This document shows, in pieces, positions 58,236-64,000 of a DNA stretch of 64,000 bases. The DNA is from Guyanagaster necrorhizus (Eukaryota > Basidiomycota > Agaricomycetes > Agaricales > Physalacriaceae), in assembly GCF_019112545.1 (NCBI RefSeq), contig NW_025064904.1:62001-126000 (forward strand), read 5' to 3'. The position numbers were made by a program, and so were the translations under genes. Every line of letters starts with the position of its first letter. The stretch's first letter is position 1. The notes beneath the pieces were generated by a model. The model saw nothing but the letters and a program-made list of their open reading frames with translations, had not been told where the DNA came from and made no database searches.

Positions 58236-60286
58236 ATGTCAGGATCACCATCGCGGCCTACAACGCCCAGCGTCGTCGCTCGTCCATCTCCGTCGCGGCT
58301 GGCTATTCCGTCCGTACTACGGCCGTCGCCGTCGCTCTCAAATCTTCACATTCAGAGTCACTCCTCGGCACCAGCACCAGCGCCCTCGCAGCCAGGTCTC
58401 GAAAGCTCGGCGTCATCCATCGTCGGTGTCGAGCCCAACGAGGGTATTCTGGTCCAGGATGTTGATGCCGAAGCTGAGACGGTAGATTCCGAAGACGTCG
58501 TGGCTGTCGGTCAACTCGACACATTTGCCGGTGACGCGGAAGCCAAGAAGACTCTGCGCGACCAGCTCAGGAAGACACTCAATCGCAGACCCTCAAGGGG
58601 TATTTCAACCACCCTTCGCTCTACATAAATGCCCTGACATTAACTCAGAATTGCCCGCACCGTCGCGCAAGCGAGGAAAGAGAGTTGAAGTCGCCGTGGA
58701 TGTAGGCAAGTATTCCTGACTGCGTTTCTCTGGCATTGGTTCGTTAAGCTATGTCTCAAGACTCTAAATATGCACCTCGTGAATATTTCGTTCTCACAGA
58801 TGCTGGAAAGCCTGTCTTCACAAGGTGAGTTACTCCTAATCTTGCCCGAGTGCCGACAAGTAACAATTTGCAGTCAGACAGAAACAGAGTCAGACTCATT
58901 CACTTCGACGATTGGCGTCATGCAAGCTCTCATTTCTGTCTTCATCGATGACCATGATAAGCTGAGATGCATCAATGCTGGGAATATGAGAATAGCATTT
59001 TTACAGCGGTCCCCTCTCTATTATGCATGTGTCTCTTCTTGGGGTGAGCCAGAATCTGTCGTAAGTAATCGGTTCTCTGGCCAGGATCAATCTCATAACG
59101 TAAAGACAAGGTCTCAGTTGGAATTTCTCCATCTTCAAATTCTAAGCATTGTCACCGCATCGCAGCTGCGTAGAATATTTGAACGTAGGACGAATTTTGA
59201 TCTACGGCGACTGCTTGACGGCACGGAGACATTCCTGCATTCAATGTTGGACCGACTTGAGTTTGATCTTGCCATGGCTACGTCGTCACTGCACTGTCTT
59301 CGGCTTGATCCTATGGTGCGGAAACGTGTCGCCGATACCCTCGTTCCGACGTCCAAAGTGAAGGTATGCGGTCTGCTTTTACTATTGAGGGTTTAATTAA
59401 TAATTTATGCTTGTGCAGGACATACTCTATGTCATCCTTATTGCGAGAGGCCGTGTAGTGACCCTCATTCGACCCAAGAAGCATTCGATACACCCTGCTG
59501 ACATACATATCCTTATGAATACTGTCCACAATCCCTCTATATTTAATTCCCCTGCCGCAGCCTCTTGGATTCCAATTTGTCTACCCAAGTTTAACCCGAA
59601 TGGGTTCGTGAATGCGTATATCTCTTTTTTGCAGAGAGACAATCCAGAGGAACCTTCATCGGCACCTAGTCCCAGCTCCCCGCAGTCAAGTTCGAGTGCC
59701 AGTGTCACCGACTCTGATTCCGGGACGGCCTTGGTGTGTATAAGTGGCGGGGCTGACTTTGATACCATCAGGAGTTGGTGCGACGGGGTGACTCAAAAAC
59801 TGACGAATGAAGGCACCCTGAAACTTCTTTCCGACTGCGTTCGGTCGGGACAAGCTGAGTACACCGTTTCGGAGCTCGGGATACCTGGCCTCCGTCATTT
59901 CGTGTACAAATCGCGAGCGCAGGTACAAGTTACCTTTCCGACATTCGAGGATCCTTACGAAAATCTAACAGACCGCCGACGGTGAGGTCTCTTCTTCAAG
60001 TGTATGTTGTGTCAACAACTGACTTGGAGGCAGGATCATCACGTTCTATCAAGTCCTGCATGACGCCATTCATGCGAAATCGGGACAGAGTGAAACACTC
60101 AAGCTACAGTATATCAGGACGGAGAAGGAGAGCGTCATGGGGTGGATAACGCAACCTTTTGAGATGTACATTGCTCTATCTCCGAGGCTTCCGAAGAGCG
60201 CTGTAGTTGGGGCCGCAAATGCTGTATCTCGGTGGGTGAAGAAGGAGGAGGGGCGTTTATTTTTGAAGGATGCTCCGGTCTTTTGA
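58236..60286 (+). CDS. MON1: Vacuolar fusion protein MON1
   Basis: Subunit of the Mon1-Ccz1 complex, the guanine-nucleotide exchange factor that loads Ypt7/Rab7 on late endosomes. ATG 58236 (MSGSPSRPTTPSVV) opens a disordered N-terminus. Longin domains follow: KYAPREYFVLTDAGKPVFTS, TSTIGVMQALISVFIDD, LRCINAGNMRIAFLQRSPLY, YACVSSWGEPESVTRSQLEF, RIFERRTNFDLRRLLDG, DILYVILIARGRVVTLIRPK, HPADIHILMNTVHNPSIF, and GLRHFVYKSRAQVQVTFPTF. Introns are 58600-58648, 58706-58760 (GC-AG, donor GCAAGT), 58825-58873, 59061-59105, 59364-59418 and 59982-60033. The tail SRWVKKEEGRLFLKDAPVF is conserved. Stop 60284-60286. Confidence 0.93.
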
Positions 60287-62159
60287 TGGACCCGTTGATG
60301 TCTTGGCTTGGACGAATCCTTGCATCGTAATTATACAGATTACCCTGGTGCCTGCGATATTCTGTCAAGATATCCGCCGTTGTTTAAGCGCCCAGGATTT
60401 CCCCTTGAACCGCCTTTCCATTATGCTAGCAAGTAAATATAATGTTCACAGATATCGATAAGGTGCTGGACTTTGGTGTTTATGTTCTCGACTAGCATGA
60501 TGGCAAACTAATGTTCCAATTAGAGAGATATTGTATGATGTTCATGATTATGCATTTCATTAAGGATTAACGCATCTTCGTCCCTCTTATGATTTTAGTG
60601 CGCCACCCTAAACTTAAGTCAGGGCGTCAAGGCATGGCACACTTCGTATTCTATACTGAACATTTTCTGCATTAAGTGGGCAGATGCTGACCCAAGTCGA
60701 GCTCCACAACAGGGCATGTGGACATGCGAGGCGGGATGCCGTACTACAACTTCAAATAGCAAAAGCCTCATGGTCGAAAATGTTCACTGCAACAAAAATT
60801 CTTGGTGCGTTCTTGGGATATCATACAGGGCCATCGCCCATGCTACATGTCTTCGCATGTAACACATACACACACATAAATATTATTGCCAATTCTTCTG
60901 CCAGTTTATGAGATGTTCTGATTTCTCATCTGATGGTCCAGTAGGGTGCTTGCCGGTGTCGATGTTACCCAATATGACATTTTCCCAATTGGTGAATCCC
61001 GGCGAGTTCTCTGGGCTTTCTAATGGGGACTAGTATGGGTAGGTGTTAGACGAGCTACCGCCAGTGATAGAGTGGCGCAACGATATTCAATTTCATATAC
61101 GTTGATCTTAGGGCCGGCCCAGATACTTACCTTCTAACCCCCCTTTTCGAAGCGGACATTTCCGTACCGCACAAAAACGAGAGGGAAATTTCTTTCTCTA
61201 GAGACCAACGAAGTTTGATTGCCGCTTTGGAACTTTTTTTCTAGTTCCGATAATCCTGTTTTATGTCCGACGGCCGCCAGGTTGGTAGCAAGCAGCTCCT
61301 CAATGTGGTCCAGGGAGGCACTAGTACGAACGCGAACTAAGCGAAAATGTATGCAGTACTACTCGCATTCGCATTTGATGCCCACCTATGTAAGTGAACT
61401 TCAACGGGTAAGAGTCTGGACCAAAACCAAGTTCCTGGATGTGTGGGACTTCGATCATGACGCAGAGTGCCTTTCGCAAGGCTGTGATTGTGGCGAAACT
61501 TGAACTTCTCTGAATGGTCAAGGAATGAAGCAAAGGGGATTTATTCAGTTACAATACCATCTTCTGCATATTCCTCGTACCTAGGGTTGCTTGCTGCCTT
61601 GAAATAGGCACTTTAATGCGTCCACTACACGGATCCTTTCAATTTAACGATGTTGCTACAAGCTTCGTACTACCTCTTATGGGTACACTGATCCGACGGA
61701 CTAGATCTGTACTCGCTTCCCCGGACCGTTTATCACAGTGTACACCCCAGTGCACGGGTGCAGATTGGAGCCTGGGTCCTATTGGAGGAGATTAGAATCT
61801 GGGGGCCTGAGACTGAACCCTTCGAGTCTCACCCGGAGCCGAAATTAGAGGGAAAGGCGCGATTCGAGAACACCAATTTCCGTTCGTCGTAGCTCCAGTT
61901 TCAGGAAACTAGAGTATGGACGTTTTTGTCGTATGTGGATCGATGAAGCACAGCCACCGGAATCATCCAGCCTTGCCATAGCTACTCACGCGACAGACTG
62001 CCTCAGAACAAGACCAATCGATAACCCTGCGATTATAAAGATGTTCCTGAGCCGGAAAAAAAATGTCGCGTTGGTAGTAATATCTTTTGATAGAATTCAA
62101 CTAAAGAAGCTGGGTGATGGAGACATACGTAGTGTTGTGTGGAAAGCGTGAAACGAATT
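60287..62159. other. Long intergenic region, no supported gene
   Basis: About 1.9 kb between MON1 and the 3' end of BET2. On the minus strand near 61200-61530 two fragments look weakly coding (IEVPHIQELGFGPDSYPLKF and RTSASLDHIEELLATNL) but have no start, domain or consistent splicing. Nothing else recognised. Confidence 0.45.
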
Positions 62160-63504
62160 CTACGTCGCGGTAGCAGGTGTCACCTGTAACGGACGTCGTT
62201 GAAAGGCTTTCCATCCCTTTTTCAACCCTTTCGCTTCAATGATGTTGGCCGGCATACAATATACAGGGTCTAGGTCAAGTAGTCCTGGGTAGCCAAGAAT
62301 CGAAAGGCCTATCAAACAGATGAGAATAGAATTCCGAATTCAATCGATGCCTGCAGACCTGCAACGCCGAAGTGCGTATGAAACACATCTACCATGTCTC
62401 CCGGTCGATCTGCAATACCACCTGTCTCTGGGTTCTGCAGGAACATTAACCCAAAGCCGACTTGGGGGAGACGAACAGACCTGGGCAGATAGAATGAAGG
62501 TCATCAGCTTATCGACGTCTATCCAATCCACTTTATTGAGGATTGAAAGGGCCGACAAGACCCAGAAGCTGTAACAGACCTTTATTAAAGATGAAGTCAG
62601 AAATTCAGAGTGGTAAGAGTGTAGACGGCGTACATCTTCTAATTTCTCAGGTCGTCCGTTCAGACCACCATTTGGTAATTGACGTTCTGAAAGCCACCAA
62701 GCAAGAGTATCATGATCAACGACGTCCAGTCTGTCCAAAATGGCGAGCGCGGCGAGGCATACAAACACTAATAGGAAGCCTGTCAGTCGGACTGGCGTTC
62801 GATAGAAACACTGTATCACCCTGGGTGGCATGACTTTCGGCCCCTGCGATGCTTCCAAAACCCCCATCAAAGTTTCTGCATTGGACAATATACGAGACAG
62901 TTCTCTCAATGTCGAGATCAGACAGACGGTCCAGTAGAGACAACGCATTGACGGCGCAGTAAAGAAATCGCGTGTCGATCTCACCGAATGAGTCTCCAGC
63001 AAAGACACCAGACGGCTGCTGCAATGACAATATGACTGTACAGTTGATTAATGACGCGAAAACAAGATTAAAGAAACACACATTTCACTACCCGCTCGAC
63101 ATCTAGCTCATCCAGAGCATTCTGTGTCATCAGTATCTGGATAGCGCTCAGGGTTGGCAAAAGATGGGCGTCGTGGTCGGGATGAGCACCAAATCCTCCT
63201 ATCATTCATCGTATTAAGAAAGCCAGATAGCCAATTAAAGACTAACCTGCCTCTTTGTCCCAGCAGCTCATGACATATTCTATCATTTCTTCTCTGTCAA
63301 GTGCGTCCTGGTGGTCCATAATGCAGAGAGCAGTGAGGCCCCAGTATATCGCGTTCATCCGGAGGTGCGCCGTGAGATGGTAGGCAAGATCATCCTTGCT
63401 CTTCAGCGAAAGTAAGAAGAGATATTTCGATAAATCCAAAGACTGACTTTGCCTAAGTTCTGGATATAAGAGACGTGCAAGGGGATGAGCAGCTCAGCCG
63501 ACAT
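62160..63504 (-). CDS. BET2: Rab geranylgeranyl transferase beta subunit
   Basis: Catalytic subunit of geranylgeranyl transferase II, which prenylates Rab GTPases with the help of Rab escort protein. ATG 63504 gives [19 protein letters not shown]. Prenyltransferase repeats follow: [97 protein letters not shown] and [17 protein letters not shown], ending [19 protein letters not shown]. The zinc ligands are visible as Asp and Cys in LEDVCYSF and His in FHTHFG. About six introns are present. The C-terminus reads [19 protein letters not shown], stop 62160-62162. It joins MON1 and VPS25 in endomembrane traffic, though they are not clustered functionally. Confidence 0.94.
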
Positions 63505-63634
63505 TGTGAGCGGGGAAGGTATGTAGGTTCGGTCCGGGGTACCGGTCCCGCAAAAATTAAAAATTGACTCCATGCCCTGACTCTTTTGTTGGCTGACGTT
63601 ACTCGTCTTTCTCCTAGTTCCAACTGTGTATTAC

Positions 63635-64000
63635 ATGCATCATCGATTAACTAGGCAGTCATGGAATCGCTCGAGATTGTACAGATATTTCTCGTCTGCG
63701 ACAGAGCCGTATCAGGGTATGCGGCAGAAGTTCTCACTCCTTCCTACATTGCTGAATACGGTCTGTTCAGTATGCGTTATCGGGGCCAGCCCCGCAGGAT
63801 GTGAGGCGGCGGCTGCATCGGCTAGAGTGGGAGCCAGGACACTATTGTTGACAAAAAGCATGGACGATATCGGTGAATTGTCCTGTAATCCATCCATTGG
63901 CGGCGTTGGAAAAGGAACCTTGGTTCGCGAAGTGGATGCAATGGATGGATTGATGGCCAAAGTTGCGGGTATATCAATGCAGGTTCTCTGTGAAACTCGC
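63635..64000 (+). CDS. MTO1: Mitochondrial tRNA uridine-modifying enzyme MTO1 (GidA/MnmG), 3' truncated by window
   Basis: FAD enzyme that with MSS1 installs a carboxymethylaminomethyl-type group at U34 of mitochondrial tRNAs. ATG 63635 begins a presequence-like [20 protein letters not shown], rich in Arg and without acids. After intron 63717-63770 the family block follows: [67 protein letters not shown] donor at 63969 begins an intron that runs off the window. The FAD-binding GxGxxG loop is GASPAG here, while most members have GGGHAG or GAGHAG. The remaining about 550 residues are outside the window. It is divergent from BET2, 130 bp apart. Confidence 0.9.
   Translation, partial: MHHRLTRQSWNRSRLYRYFSSATEPYQGMRQKFSLLPTLLNTVCSVCVIGASPAGCEAAAASARVGARTLLLTKSMDDIGELSCNPSIGGVGKGTLVREVDAMDGLMAKVAGISMQVLCETR

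Noticed and set aside
61219..61533. Possible small gene on the minus strand
   Set aside because: Two fragments look weakly coding, but no start codon, acceptor/donor set or family match could be found.
61801..61850. Possible tRNA-like sequence (TTCGAGTC with short inverted arms)
   Set aside because: The flanking bases do not form a T-stem, anticodon arm or acceptor stem, and no A box is present at the right distance.

Overview
The window is nuclear DNA from a basidiomycete fungus, most likely a mushroom-forming Agaricomycete. The evidence is: many short introns (about 45-65 bp) with fungal splice sites; closely packed genes on both strands; a Zn(2)Cys(6) transcription factor; a DUF6534-type membrane protein and BTB/POZ paralogs of the kind expanded in Agaricomycetes; and small secreted proteins. 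No organelle, plasmid, viral, CRISPR or tRNA sequence was seen. The species cannot be named from the sequence. All gene models were spliced by eye using GT-AG (sometimes GC-AG) signals and family conservation.

Layout. 1-5 kb: 3' part of the proteasome ATPase RPT5, a small CoA-binding protein, and a membrane-anchored cysteine synthase with an apparent 5-nt exon. 5-13.6 kb: two related small secreted proteins (5.1-5.7 kb minus, 13.0-13.6 kb plus) flank a housekeeping block of ADE1 (purines), VPS25 (ESCRT-II), HEM13 (heme), TEX1/THOC3 (mRNA export) and a DNAJC17-like spliceosomal J protein. 13.8-19.4 kb: secreted dipeptidyl peptidase, MRT4 (60S assembly) and deoxyhypusine hydroxylase. 19.5-26.3 kb: a decayed BTB copy, a mitochondrial carrier, an alpha/beta hydrolase and a decayed DUF6534 membrane protein. 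27-40 kb: two diverged RIF1-like genes in opposite orientation, separated by a probable VAP-like MSP-domain gene and a cyclopropane fatty-acid synthase. 40.6-49.5 kb: a short secreted peptide, a Kre9-like secreted protein, an EBP/EXPERA sterol-isomerase-like gene with in-frame TAGs, a CHFR-like RING ligase and a Zn(2)Cys(6) factor. 51-64 kb: a hypothetical protein, SNIP1/Pml1 (FHA, spliceosome RES complex), a C2H2-like zinc-finger protein, the intact BTB paralog, MON1, the Rab geranylgeranyl transferase beta subunit BET2, and the 5' end of mitochondrial MTO1.

The content is mostly conserved housekeeping. Membrane traffic (VPS25, MON1, BET2) and RNA processing (TEX1, DNAJC17, SNIP1) recur, but nothing here forms an operon-like cluster or a recognisable metabolic gene cluster. 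The most unusual signals are at the gene-structure level: 5-, 7- and 12-nt microexons, four GC-AG introns, and TAG codons where family members carry Trp. At the duplication level there are an inverted pair of diverged RIF1 paralogs and an inverted pair of secreted-protein paralogs. I did not find a convincing undescribed multi-gene system.
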